Assembly (NCBI RefSeq): GCF_007747655.1
Contig: NZ_CP036274.1
Location: 1,364,001-1,428,000 of the forward strand
From: Anatilimnocola aggregata
Lineage (GTDB): Bacteria > Planctomycetota > Planctomycetia > Pirellulales > Pirellulaceae
Length of the DNA: 64,000 nt
Direction: 5' to 3'
Of the stretch, positions 8,955-17,529 are shown one piece after another. Positions within the stretch are counted from its first letter, which is position 1; each line of letters begins with the position of its first letter. The notes under the pieces were generated by a model. It did no database searches. It saw only the letters and a program-made list of their open reading frames with translations, and was not told the origin of the DNA. The translations under genes and the position numbers were made by a program.

Positions 8955-9656
8955 ATGAGCACTCTGACCGAAGCGCTCCGCATTTTGCACCGCATTCACC
9001 AGCAAATTGCCGATTTGCAGGACCGTTTGCAGCGTGGTCCCAAGCAGGTCCGGGCCGCGGAAGCGAACGTCAAGAAGTGCGAAGCCGAACTGGCGACCAG
9101 CAAGGATGTCTATCGCGCCGCCAAGATGAGCAGTGACGAAAAGCAGCTCCAACTCAAGCAGCGGGAAGCCAAACTGCTCGACCTGCAAGGGAAGTTGAAT
9201 ACCGCCAACAGCAACAAAGAATATCAGTTGCTGAAGGACCAGATCGCGGCCGATAAACAGGCCAGCAGCGTCTTGGCCGACGAAATTCTGGAATCACTCG
9301 AACGGCTGGACGTATTGCAGGCCAACATCAAGTCGGCTGAAGAGGCACTGAGCAAGAATCGCGACGAAGAAGCAAAAGTTCGCGCGCGAGTCGGCTCGCA
9401 GCAGGAACTGCTCGAAGGAGACTTGGGCCGTTATAGCAACGAACTGGCTGACGCCCAGAATCTGATCGAGGGGGACTTCAAAGACAACTACCTGCGACTC
9501 TCGAAGTCGATGGGTGCCGATGCCTTGGCCCCGGTCGAAGGCGAGACCTGCGGCGGTTGTAACCAATCCCTGACGCCTCACTTGATCGATCAACTGCGAC
9601 TGAACAAGCCGGTCTTCTGCAAGTCCTGCGGCCGACTACTCTACATTCCCGAGTAG
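8955..9656 (+). CDS. Coiled-coil protein with C-terminal C4 zinc ribbon
   Basis: 233 residues if the ATG at 8955 is used; a TTG at 8916 would add 13 residues but has no better ribosome site and the conserved part begins at ALRILHRIHQQIADLQ. Residues 5-180 are an almost continuous charged coiled coil. The C terminus is a C4 zinc ribbon: CGGC near residue 198 and CKSCG near 222, about 22 residues apart. This matches the family of C4-type zinc-ribbon proteins found across bacteria, sometimes next to the NIF3-like gene, whose function remains unclear (nucleic-acid or protein binding are guesses). It converges with the receiver gene, leaving only nine bases between stops. Confidence 0.85.
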   Translation: MSTLTEALRILHRIHQQIADLQDRLQRGPKQVRAAEANVKKCEAELATSKDVYRAAKMSSDEKQLQLKQREAKLLDLQGKLNTANSNKEYQLLKDQIAADKQASSVLADEILESLERLDVLQANIKSAEEALSKNRDEEAKVRARVGSQQELLEGDLGRYSNELADAQNLIEGDFKDNYLRLSKSMGADALAPVEGETCGGCNQSLTPHLIDQLRLNKPVFCKSCGRLLYIPE

Positions 9657-9665
9657 CAGCTATGG

Positions 9666-10109
9666 CTAGGAATTGACGTCGCTGCTCTGTCGCATGTCTG
9701 CTGTTTGCGCTGCTGAATCACCGCGCAGGTAGCTGAGTAGTTCTCGCACGTCGACCGGTTTGAGCATGTGCAAGTCGATTCCTGCCGCGCGACTATGATC
9801 GCGATCGGATTCGCGCCCGTAGCCCGTCACGGCAATAATCACGATGTCTTCTAAACCTGGAATTGCGCGCAGCTCGCGCGCGACGCTGAAACCGTCTTTC
9901 TGCGGCAGTCCAATATCGAGCAGGATGACATCTGGCCTGAATTCTCGCGCCATGCACAGCGCCGTACGTGCGTCGTAAGCAACGCGCGCTTGATGGCCTC
10001 CCAAGCGGACCAAGAGGAGCGCCAACGAGTCAGCGGCATCGACGTTGTCGTCAACAACCAGGACCAGCAGTGGCCGCTTTGCCGATGATTCCGGACCCGA
10101 AGAGGTCAT
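9666..10109 (-). CDS. Stand-alone response regulator receiver
   Basis: A 147-residue single-domain receiver. All conserved positions are present: acidic pair D20-D21 in VVDDN, phosphoacceptor D65 in LLDIGLP, T95 in AVTGYG and K117 in LKPVD. No output domain; about 20 trailing residues are polar. It resembles receivers found fused to or paired with hybrid histidine kinases (CheY-like 'GLPQKDGFSVARELRA'). No kinase is adjacent. It is transcribed divergently from the Crp/Fnr gene, with a 302-bp shared upstream region, so co-regulation is possible but unproven. Confidence 0.9.
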   Translation of the reverse strand: MTSSGPESSAKRPLLVLVVDDNVDAADSLALLLVRLGGHQARVAYDARTALCMAREFRPDVILLDIGLPQKDGFSVARELRAIPGLEDIVIIAVTGYGRESDRDHSRAAGIDLHMLKPVDVRELLSYLRGDSAAQTADMRQSSDVNS

Positions 10110-10411
10110 TTTCTGCTTTCGTGAATGTGAGGCTAGGATTTGCGCATGAGCGAGCTCGCCCCTAAGATGGAAGGAAGTTTAGATTACGATGCGCTAGCTT
10201 TGCGCACGTGTCAGTCGGAAACCGTACAGAGTCCAGGGAAATACGGAAATACAATCACCGCCACGAGTTGCCAACTTTCGGGTTCGAGCTTGTGGATTTA
10301 ACTTTCTTCAACTTACCTATTTCTCTCGGTTTCCATCGAGAGGCCAGCGACTTCCTGCCAAAATCGCCCGGCAATTGAGGTACTGCCTTAGACAAAGAGG
10401 GATCTCGTTCC
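10110..10411. other. Divergent intergenic region (receiver / Crp-Fnr)
   Basis: About 300 bases with no coding sequence, holding the outward-facing promoters of the receiver gene and the Crp/Fnr gene. I could not assign promoter boxes or a symmetric Crp-type operator here. Confidence 0.35.
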
Positions 10412-11101
10412 ATGTCGGGAAATCACTTGCTCGCACGTTTGCCCAGGGCTGACTTGGAACGTCTCGAGTCTCAGTTGCAGTCGGTCAAGTTCGAGCCCGG
10501 GCAAGTCTTGTACGAAGCCCGTGCGCCGATTGTCTATTCGTACTTTCCAGTCCGCGGCACGCTCTCGGCCGTCGTTGTGATGAGCGACGGTCGCATGATC
10601 GAAGTGGCCACAGTCGGCAACGAAGGAATGGTCGGCTCCCCCAATCTGTTTCAGTCGCCGTCGTCACCGAATCGCGTCTTCGTCCAAGTGCCCGGCTACG
10701 GGCTGCGAATAGAAACGAAGGCGCTCGAACGGGAAGCGCGGCAGTCGAGCACTTTGCAACGACTGCTGGTTCTCTATCACTCCGCTTATCTGTTTCAGAT
10801 GTCGCAATCGGTCGCGTGCAACGGTTTGCATTCGCTGCTAGAGCGTTGTTGTCGTTGGCTGCTAATGACACATGACCGGGCGGAAGAAGACTCGTTTCAA
10901 CTGACGCACGAGTTTCTGGCGACGATGCTCGGTGTGCGCCGGTCGAGCGTGACCGAAGCGCTGCAAAGCTTGCAAGAGAAAGGTTTAATCAGCGGTACCC
11001 GGGGCAAGATCACCATCGTCAATCGCGAAGGTTTAGAAGCCGGCAGCTGCGAGTGTTATCGCGCGGTGACTGAAGAACATAACAAGCTGCTCAATTCTTA
11101 A
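10412..11101 (+). CDS. Crp/Fnr family transcription regulator
   Basis: 229 residues. Residues about 10-125 form a cyclic-nucleotide-binding-type beta roll (FEPGQVLYEARAPIVYSYFP), and residues about 150-215 a Crp-type winged helix with recognition segment FLATMLGVRRSSVTEALQSL. The canonical cAMP phosphate-binding cassette (GE-L-RSA) is absent, and there is no Fnr-type cysteine cluster at the N terminus, so the ligand is unknown or there is none. AGAGGGATC precedes the ATG. The C-terminal tail has CECYRAVTEEHNKLL, typical of a sub-group often annotated simply as Crp/Fnr. Divergent from the receiver gene. Confidence 0.88.
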   Translation: MSGNHLLARLPRADLERLESQLQSVKFEPGQVLYEARAPIVYSYFPVRGTLSAVVVMSDGRMIEVATVGNEGMVGSPNLFQSPSSPNRVFVQVPGYGLRIETKALEREARQSSTLQRLLVLYHSAYLFQMSQSVACNGLHSLLERCCRWLLMTHDRAEEDSFQLTHEFLATMLGVRRSSVTEALQSLQEKGLISGTRGKITIVNREGLEAGSCECYRAVTEEHNKLLNS

Positions 11102-11142
11102 TTCGCTCTGACTGCTCAGCTCGAGAGCCAAGAACGAAAAAA

Positions 11143-11172
11143 GCCCCCTGGCGAACCCAAACACCAGGGGGC
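11143..11172 (-). terminator. Rho-independent terminator of the glycine-rich protein gene
   Basis: GCCCCCTGG pairs exactly with CCAGGGGGC (11164-11172) over a 12-nt loop, and on the minus strand the stem is followed by a six-T run. It lies 56 nt past the stop of the minus-strand gene at 11229 and between convergent genes, so it may also stop readthrough from the Crp/Fnr gene. Confidence 0.85.
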
Positions 11173-11228
11173 AACTGGAGCAAGCTGAAGACACGCTTCA
11201 GGCTGCTCCGCTTAGCACGGCGAGGCAA

Positions 11229-13067
11229 CTACGGAAGTTGTTCGATGTTGCCCCGTTCGGTTGCTTCTTCCTTCGGCTGTTCCAGCCGCACGAAGACAAA
11301 CGTCGACGATTTTTTCGGTCCAAAGTGGACCAGCACAGGCGTTTCATCTTGCGTCAGGTTGTACAGACCCGTTTCGAAGACGATGTCCTTGTCGTTATCG
11401 ACCGAGAAAGCCAGGCGTTGAGTTTCCTTATCGACTCGACCGCTCAGCGAGTAGACTTCGTCGTCCTTCTTGTTGAACAACGTGCCGCTCACAAAACCCT
11501 TCTTATCGACGGCCAGCTGAATAAAGCGGGTCGGTTCGATCTTCTCGGCCTTGACGCCACTCTCGTCCGCTTCGACCACTGCGAACGTTCCTAGACCCAG
11601 CCAGTCTTCACTGACCGTGGCAGGGACTTCTTCTGGATCGACCGTCGCGAGATTGGCAGCCGACTGAGCATACTCTTCAGCTGTACCGACATTCGTGCCA
11701 TCGACGTAGACGTAGTTGTCTCGATAGACGACGTTTCCGCCGACGCCGTAGTCATAGTAGTAAGGCGAATTCCAACCGCCCCAGCCACCATACCAACGGT
11801 TCACACCAACCCAACCCGGCGAACCCCACCAGTAACCGTAGGGACGACCACCCCAACCGTAGTTGAAGTAGCTGTAGGGTCGATACACATAGTGACCGGC
11901 CCACCAACGGTTATTGAAGTAGGGGTAACGATTGCCGCCCCAGTAGTTGCGAACGCCATTTCCATAACCGCCCCAGTAACCGTTGCGGTTCGGGTTGTTA
12001 TTGAGGTAGTTCGCCCCGATACCCACACCCAGTGCAGTTCCGATGGTGCGGCCCAGGTTCGCATTCAAACGACTATTTCGCGAGAAATCGTTGTTGTACC
12101 AACTTGGCCGAATTGCCGAGCGACCGTTCACACCGGGGAAGTTCCCCCGCACATTGCCGTTCGCACCATTGCGAATGTTGAGGAAATCGTTGACACGAGC
12201 GCCCGCGTTGACTCGGCCGTCGGCACCAATGCGACCACGGCCATCGGCCCCGATCCGACCATCGATACCACCCCGACCAACTCCGGGAACGTTCCCACGT
12301 ACGCCAGCATTCGTTCCAGCATTGACACCAGGCAGAATGTTGCTGCGAATGGGCGAGTTCACGCGGCCGTTGAGTGCCGAGTTAACGTTGGCCCGGATGT
12401 CACCCTGGCCGCGAATGTTGGCACCGATGCCGGCATTCGTGTTGCCGCGGATATCGTTCCCGCGGATGCCATCGCGAATACCCGGGTTCGCGTTCGCTCC
12501 AATATTGCCGCGAATCGAACCTTGCGTTCCAGGTGTCGTGGGTCGAAGCGATGTCCGTGGATTCGCACCCACGTTGGCTCCGGCACCAATACCCGTGTTC
12601 GGTCGAACCGTACCAGGCAAGTTTGCCCGCACACCGGGGTTTGCACCAATTCGTGGTGCCACGTTCGCATTCACGCGCGGGGCAGTATTAACACTCGCCC
12701 GCGGCGCTGTGTTCACGCTGGCTCGCGGCGCGACATTAATCCGCGGCGAGGTATTCACGCTGGCGCGAGGCGCGGTGTTCACTCGCGGAGCAGTATTGAC
12801 GCTGGCTCGCGGTGCAACACTGGCTCGAGGAGCAGAGTTGACCCGTGGTGCCACGCTGGCTCGGGAAGGAGCACTGGCGCGAGGCGCACCACCGCCACTC
12901 ATGCGGGCTCCGCCGCCACTAAAACCACCACCGCCGCTTCGAGATCCGCCGCCGCCACCGCCGCCACGATTTCCACCACCACCACCGCCGCCTCGTTGAG
13001 CCGAAGCTTCGAGAGGTATCATCACGGCCAGCAGTACGGCGACTGCTAAATGCCAGTAACTTCTCAT
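11229..13067 (-). CDS. Glycine-rich, repeat-bearing surface protein (mu-protocadherin-like)
   Basis: 612 residues from the ATG at 13067, which has GGGG seven bases upstream; an extension to 13133 is rejected. A signal peptide ends near ASAQRGG. Then come a Gly/Arg-rich stretch, about residues 60-170 of degenerate repeats on the theme APRASVNTAPR, and about 170-350 of Asn/Gly/Arg-rich repeats (GIRGNDIRGN, GANGNVRGN). An aromatic Tyr/Trp/Gly/Asn-rich segment follows (WWAGHYVYRPYSYFNYGWGG) and a folded C-terminal domain of about 130 residues starting near TVSEDWLGLGTFAVVE. Planctomycete proteins of this make-up have been annotated as mu-protocadherin-like cell-surface proteins. Function unknown; adhesion or matrix role is inference. 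Confidence 0.75.
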   Translation of the reverse strand: MRSYWHLAVAVLLAVMIPLEASAQRGGGGGGGNRGGGGGGGSRSGGGGFSGGGARMSGGGAPRASAPSRASVAPRVNSAPRASVAPRASVNTAPRVNTAPRASVNTSPRINVAPRASVNTAPRASVNTAPRVNANVAPRIGANPGVRANLPGTVRPNTGIGAGANVGANPRTSLRPTTPGTQGSIRGNIGANANPGIRDGIRGNDIRGNTNAGIGANIRGQGDIRANVNSALNGRVNSPIRSNILPGVNAGTNAGVRGNVPGVGRGGIDGRIGADGRGRIGADGRVNAGARVNDFLNIRNGANGNVRGNFPGVNGRSAIRPSWYNNDFSRNSRLNANLGRTIGTALGVGIGANYLNNNPNRNGYWGGYGNGVRNYWGGNRYPYFNNRWWAGHYVYRPYSYFNYGWGGRPYGYWWGSPGWVGVNRWYGGWGGWNSPYYYDYGVGGNVVYRDNYVYVDGTNVGTAEEYAQSAANLATVDPEEVPATVSEDWLGLGTFAVVEADESGVKAEKIEPTRFIQLAVDKKGFVSGTLFNKKDDEVYSLSGRVDKETQRLAFSVDNDKDIVFETGLYNLTQDETPVLVHFGPKKSSTFVFVRLEQPKEEATERGNIEQLP

Positions 13068-13463
13068 TTCAAATCCCCTTTTGAACGAATCCAATAATTG
13101 TGCTGCACTTGCAGGCGTGCAGTTCTTTGACACAGACTTGCGTTAACCATTGGGAGCAGACTGCCACCAGGAACAATCTGTTCGCCAAAGCACAGTTTTG
13201 CGAATCGCATGCCAGGGGTGGCCATTCGGCAGTGGGGATGTGCGCAATTTCGTTTGCCCCACTCCGAAATTGACGTAAATCGCCCGCAACAAGCAAATAA
13301 CGACGTGCGAATTACGGCGTTTTAAGGTGGAGAAAAGTGTGATTTCGGGAGCTTTACGCTCAAGTAGCGCCTTGCGGCCAAGCAGCGCGCTCGCGCAGCA
13401 ATCACCGCGCGTTGATTCAAGAGTATGCGCGATCGCGCATGAGATTGGCTGTGATCAGACGTG
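13068..13463. other. Gene-free gap with a 16-bp perfect palindrome
   Basis: About 396 bases without a gene between two minus-strand genes. It should hold the promoter for the glycine-rich protein. Near its right end, 13425-13440 reads ATGCGCGATCGCGCAT, a perfect palindrome with the octamer GCGATCGC at its centre, 23 nt beyond the stop of the SufE-SufS gene. Just upstream, 13383-13415 is rich in GCGCGC words. Confidence 0.45.
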
Positions 13464-15236
13464 TTAGCGCGCGAAGCGCTGTTGAATCTGCGCCAATTCG
13501 GCAGCTAACTGTTCAACTTCGGCAAGGCTGTTGTAGAGATAGAAACTCGCGCGACAGCTGGCAGAAACGCCCAGCCGCGCGTGTAGCGGCATCGCGCAGT
13601 GATGACCCGCACGGACGGCGATCCCTTGCACATCGAGCAGTCGCGACAAATCGTCGGGATGAACGCCGTTCATTACGAAGGTCACGATCCCGCTCTTCTG
13701 TTCAGGATCGGGTCCTAGGATGCGCAGGCCGGGAATCGCGGAGAGAAGTTCATGCGCGCGGCGAGTCAGTTGCCGCTCGTGCCGCATGATGTTCGCCAAG
13801 CCAATCTCCTGAAGATACTTCACCGCCGCACCGAGACCGATTGCTTGGACGATCGGCGGCGTTCCGGCTTCGAACTTGTGCGGCAAAAGCGCCGGGGTGA
13901 AGCCCTCGCGCGTGACCGTGTTAATCATGCTCCCCCCACCGAGAAACGGCGGCATCTGAGCCAACAACGCCTCTTTGCCATACAACACGCCGATGCCGGT
14001 GGGCCCGAGCATTTTGTGCCCGCTGAAGACCAGAAAGTCGCAGTCGAGCGCCTGCACATCGAGCGGTTCGTGAGGCGCGGCCTGCGCGGCATCGACCAGC
14101 ACGACAGCTCCCATGGCGTGCGCTTTGCTGATGAGTTCGCGAAGCGGATTGATTGTGCCGAGCACATTCGAGATGGCGGTGATCGCGACAATCTTGGTTC
14201 GCGAAGTTAGTAGTTGATTGAACGCATCGAGGTCGAGCAGATAGTCGTCGGTAATCGGTGCCCAACGAATGATCGCGCCGGTACGCTCGGCAATCTGCTG
14301 CCAGGGGACAATGTTCGAGTGGTGCTCCATCTCGGTGAGCAAAATCTCGTCGCCCGCTTGCAGCTGAGAACCACCATAACTTTGCGCGACGAGATTAACG
14401 CCCGCCGTCGTGCCGCTGGTGAAGATGATCTCGTTCCGCGACGCGGCGTTAAGCAATTGCTGGATGGCAGTGCGGGCCTCTTCAAACCGGGCCGTCGATT
14501 CCGCTGCCAACGTATGGCCACCGCGATGGACGTTGCTATAGCCCGTTTCTTCGATCTCGCGCATCGCTGCGAGCACAACCAACGGCCGCTGGGTGGACGC
14601 GCCATTGTCGAGATAGATCAGCGGTTTCCCTTGATCGAGCTGGCGTTGCAAGATCGGAAACTGCGCGCGGATTTTCTCGACATCGAGTAGCGCAGTCGAA
14701 TCGACGGTCGTGAGAGGAGACGCAAGACGCGAGGCGTGTGACGAGGGGACGACAATTGGTTTGGTTGGAGGAGCGGGAATTTGGATTGCGGTTGGTGCGG
14801 CGATTATTCCACCTGGCGATGCCTCGGCCAATTCAGCCAGATCGCGAATGCGGCGGATCATCGAGCGCAGGCCACTGCTCCGCTGCATGCCGATTAGCTT
14901 GCCCAGCCCGGCCCGCTCGATCGTTTCGTCGATTGGGTAAGCGAGAATCTCTTGTGGCGTGTGCCCGTTGTAGACAGCCAGTACAAACGCCATTAGCCCG
15001 CGGACGAGAGCGGCATCGCTGGTCCCTTCAAACCCCAGTTCCTTAGGATCAGCTTGTACGCGAGGAACCAGCCACACTTGCGACATGCATCCCAGCACGC
15101 GATTCGGCTCCGTCTGCCACTCGACGGGGAACGCGGGGAGCGTATCGCCGAGCTCCATCAGATATTGCAGCCGCTCTTGACCCTCAAGGTCGTCGAGCTC
15201 GCTGATGATTTCCTCCAGGCTGATCGTGCCGCTCAT
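13464..15236 (-). CDS. SufE-SufS fusion cysteine desulfurase
   Basis: 590 residues joining two normally separate proteins of Fe-S cluster assembly. Residues 1-140 are SufE-like: the sulfur-accepting cysteine is C50 in NRVLGCMSQVW. Residues about 185-590 are a SufS/CsdA-type PLP cysteine desulfurase: HHSNIVPWQQ, PLP lysine K408 in FSGHKMLGPTG, and catalytic C547 in RAGHHCAMP. A Pro/Ala-rich linker of about 45 residues (140-185) connects them. SufS removes sulfur from cysteine as a persulfide and SufE accepts it; the fusion would tether donor and acceptor. No sufBCD genes are next to it. Both active cysteines and the lysine are intact, so it should be functional. Confidence 0.93.
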   Translation of the reverse strand: MSGTISLEEIISELDDLEGQERLQYLMELGDTLPAFPVEWQTEPNRVLGCMSQVWLVPRVQADPKELGFEGTSDAALVRGLMAFVLAVYNGHTPQEILAYPIDETIERAGLGKLIGMQRSSGLRSMIRRIRDLAELAEASPGGIIAAPTAIQIPAPPTKPIVVPSSHASRLASPLTTVDSTALLDVEKIRAQFPILQRQLDQGKPLIYLDNGASTQRPLVVLAAMREIEETGYSNVHRGGHTLAAESTARFEEARTAIQQLLNAASRNEIIFTSGTTAGVNLVAQSYGGSQLQAGDEILLTEMEHHSNIVPWQQIAERTGAIIRWAPITDDYLLDLDAFNQLLTSRTKIVAITAISNVLGTINPLRELISKAHAMGAVVLVDAAQAAPHEPLDVQALDCDFLVFSGHKMLGPTGIGVLYGKEALLAQMPPFLGGGSMINTVTREGFTPALLPHKFEAGTPPIVQAIGLGAAVKYLQEIGLANIMRHERQLTRRAHELLSAIPGLRILGPDPEQKSGIVTFVMNGVHPDDLSRLLDVQGIAVRAGHHCAMPLHARLGVSASCRASFYLYNSLAEVEQLAAELAQIQQRFAR

Positions 15237-15449
15237 CGTGCTTTTTGTTTCTTAGCTTTCGTTTCGGGGCTTTCGTTTCCGTGCCTGCAATGCTGGCACG
15301 GTTTCTACCGTCAATCGAACGTGTTTATTATACGGCCCGCGTCCCGGGAGGTCAGGGAGGCGGGATGCTGGAACTGCTCTGGGCGCAGGGAGGCTGGTTC
15401 TCTAACCTCCCGCAAAAATCACCCCCTCTGTCTGCAAGGACGAGTGCCC

Positions 15450-16244
15450 ATGCGCTGCGCCACGATCGTTTGTTCCGCCCTGCTCACGATGGTTGTTTGC
15501 GGCGCACTGCGCGGCGAGGATTTCCGGATCGATACCGAGGTCTTCATCGGTTCGGAGAAGAAGCCAGTCATCGAAACACTTACCATCTTTGCCGATGGCG
15601 ACATTTTCGACTTCCTGCTGACCAAGCCCGCCGAGATTACGGTCTTTAATCCCAGTCACGGCAAATTGACACTGCTGAACATCGAAAAGAAGCAGCGGGC
15701 GGTCATCACGACCGAGGAACTGCTCGACGCGGCGATCTCGGTGCAGACCGAAGCCCTCAAGTCGAAGAACCCCGTGTTCGTCGCCGCGGCCAAGCCCGGC
15801 TTTCAAGTGCAGACGGAAAACTTCGAAGAAAACAACAACAAGCTGACGCGACTCAAGTTCGAGAGCAAGGTAATTCAGTACAACGTGATTGGCGAAGCGC
15901 CGCGTCATCCCAATGCGGCCCGCGATTTCAGGTATTTCGCCGATTGGTACGCCCGGTTGAACTCGGTTCGCGCGGGAAATCTGCCAGCTGGTGCGCGACT
16001 GGAATTGAACGAGGCCCTGTTCAAACAGGGACTGCTGCCCACCCGAATCGAGCGGATCATTCCCGCGGGCTCGTATGGTCGTCAGATTGAAGTCCACAGC
16101 AAGCACCTGGTGAACTGGCGGCTGTCGTTCGATGATCGCCGCCGCATCGAAGATGCGACCACCGACCTGGTCAACTTCGAACTCGTGACGTTCGAGCAAT
16201 ACTGCCGGCCGGCAACCCCCGGGCAAGCAGTTGCCGGCAAATAG
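15450..16244 (+). CDS. Secreted protein of unknown function
   Basis: 264 residues from the ATG at 15450, supported by AAGGACGAG about ten bases upstream; the open frame extends further back but the added part is an antisense shadow of the sufE region. A signal peptide ends near GALRGEDFRID. The rest is a soluble mixed alpha/beta chain without membrane segments or cysteines except one near the C terminus. Recognisable words are IETLTIFADGDIFDF near residue 38 and FNPSHGKLTLLN near 65. I do not recognise a family with a known activity; similar secreted hypothetical proteins occur in planctomycetes. Divergent from the SufE-SufS gene across a 213-bp region. Confidence 0.75.
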   Translation: MRCATIVCSALLTMVVCGALRGEDFRIDTEVFIGSEKKPVIETLTIFADGDIFDFLLTKPAEITVFNPSHGKLTLLNIEKKQRAVITTEELLDAAISVQTEALKSKNPVFVAAAKPGFQVQTENFEENNNKLTRLKFESKVIQYNVIGEAPRHPNAARDFRYFADWYARLNSVRAGNLPAGARLELNEALFKQGLLPTRIERIIPAGSYGRQIEVHSKHLVNWRLSFDDRRRIEDATTDLVNFELVTFEQYCRPATPGQAVAGK

Positions 16245-16265
16245 CCAGGCCGCGTGTTGGCTAGG

Positions 16266-16359
16266 TAGCCCGCCGCGTCAGCGAGGGGGCTATGTTGATG
16301 TCCCGTTCCGCTGCGAGGAACGGCTGCTCTTGCTTTCCCCTCGCTGACGCGTCGGGCTA
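16266..16359. repeat. CGTCAGCGAG-family inverted repeat, copy 1
   Basis: The 23-nt arms 16266-16288 and 16337-16359 are complementary at 22 of 23 positions, separated by a 48-nt loop. The left arm starts 22 nt after the preceding stop codon. The right arm (CTCGCTGACGCGTCGGGCTA) recurs with few changes at 42108-42127 and 38842-38861. Confidence 0.8.
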
Positions 16360-16429
16360 TCTGAAGAGGCACTTCGCTCCGCAACCCGCTCCTACTTGCC
16401 AGCGCGAATGGTTAACAAAAAAGCCGGTG

Positions 16430-16464
16430 CCGTGACCTGACTTGTCACGCCTCAGGCGTCTAAT
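16430..16464. repeat. 35-bp double-hairpin repeat, copy 1
   Basis: Matches 39396-39430 at 31 of 35 positions, same orientation. Two small inverted repeats lie inside: CGTGAC with GTCACG, then ACGCCT with AGGCGT. Found only in gene-free DNA in this window. Confidence 0.7.
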
Positions 16465-16668
16465 GGGGCAGACGCTCTTTTTCAGCTTGGTAGGACATGT
16501 TCAGTCAGTTTGGCTAAACTGCCAAGCTTGCAGCGCGCCGCTCGTCGCAACATGCGCAACAAGTGCTATTCACTTAGGTAAAACACTTCCCCTTAGCGGG
16601 CGTTCCAGGGTAACTGGCAGTTGGCAAATTGGGCTACCCGCAATGGTCGAGCGACCGTTTTTCGAAGT

Positions 16669-16778
16669 GGAAATTTCCGGAAATTGAAGTTGGCGATAAA
16701 TGGGGCGATTGAATCAGTAAGTTGTTTTGGGGAAACGACTTATGGGATGCTTAAAAGTTGCGAGTAACGGAAATTTCC
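16669..16778. repeat. GGAAATTTCC box pair, 100 bp apart
   Basis: Exact 10-bp palindromes at 16669-16678 and 16769-16778. The first is followed directly by GGAAATTGAAG, echoing the ATTCAATTTCC box seen at the other copies; the second is followed by a reversed form of AAGTTTCCGAAT seen at 62350. Confidence 0.6.
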
Positions 16779-17126
16779 TCATTCGGAAACTTGCCAAAAC
16801 CGGGCAGCATCTGTGAATCACTCCCATCGCCTAACGGAGCGGAATCTTCCGTAGATGTTTTCTGCAATTAGAAAATATTGGCTTGCGAAAGCGGAAATAG
16901 ATCGCCCATTGCAGGCGATGGGTGCTAGCCGGGCGCACCCGCGGGCGGGCTCAGAATCTCGCAAATCAGAAATCGCCGTTCCTTTGACGAGCCTGCAGAA
17001 GCCAATTATAATAGCGGGGCTAGGCCCGTTTATTTGTGTCAAACGGGTCTGTGCGCTTGTGGGCAATTTGCTGGCAGACGCATTGATCTGCGGCTGTCAC
17101 TCAGAGACTGAGGGAGCTTTCGCGGT

Positions 17127-17498
17127 ATGAAAAAGACCGAGGCTAAAGAGTTCAAGAGTATGCTCGTCACCCTCAGGGCCCGGCTGCGTGGCGATGTATC
17201 GGCCCTGGCCGATGCCGCTCTCGGCATGACCCGCAGCGAATCGAGCGGTGATTTATCCCGCATGCCCATTCACATGGCCGACATGGGAACCGATGCTTTC
17301 GAGCAAGAGTTCACCCTCAGCTTGATGGAGCACGACGGCACGACGCTCGATCAGATCGAAGCTGCCCTTGAGCGGATCGAGGGCGGGCTCTATGGTGTTT
17401 GCATCGAGTGCCAGGCCAAGATTCCCAAGACCCGGCTTCAAGTCCTTCCGCAGACTCCCCACTGTGTCAAGTGCGCCGAAAAGCAGCCGAGCCGCTAA
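17127..17498 (+). CDS. TraR/DksA-type zinc-finger protein
   Basis: 123 residues. An N-terminal helical region is followed by the C4 zinc finger YGVCIECQAKIPKTRL and HCVKCAE, the two CxxC pairs being 17 residues apart, as in the TraR/DksA family. DksA-type proteins bind the RNA polymerase secondary channel; members of this shorter, planctomycete-common group are not necessarily true DksA, because the coiled-coil tip acidic residues (DxxDxA) are not evident. GGGAG lies ten bases before the ATG. It is 31 bp upstream of lspA on the same strand and probably co-transcribed with it. Confidence 0.88.
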   Translation: MKKTEAKEFKSMLVTLRARLRGDVSALADAALGMTRSESSGDLSRMPIHMADMGTDAFEQEFTLSLMEHDGTTLDQIEAALERIEGGLYGVCIECQAKIPKTRLQVLPQTPHCVKCAEKQPSR

Positions 17499-17529
17499 GT
17501 CAGTTGCCACCAGCAACCAGCGGGGCGAT

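Larger units (their letters stand above)
16245..17126. other. Long gene-free gap with several dispersed repeats
   Basis: About 880 bases without a convincing gene. From left to right it holds the CGTCAGCGAG-type hairpin (16266-16359), the 35-bp double-hairpin repeat (16430-16464), and two exact GGAAATTTCC palindromes exactly 100 bp apart (16669 and 16769). The right end must include the promoter of the dksA-like/lspA operon; no boxes could be assigned confidently. Confidence 0.6.

Noticed and set aside
8660-8995. N-terminal extension of the DUF1559 protein
   Set aside because: The prepilin leader starts right after the ATG at 8659, which has a good ribosome site.
12043-12999. 318-codon plus-strand Pro/Arg/Ala-rich frame
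   Set aside because: Shadow of the low-complexity repeats of the glycine-rich surface protein.
16442-16687. 81-codon plus-strand frame in the gene-free gap
   Set aside because: It runs through two dispersed repeats, has no ribosome site and no protein-like pattern.
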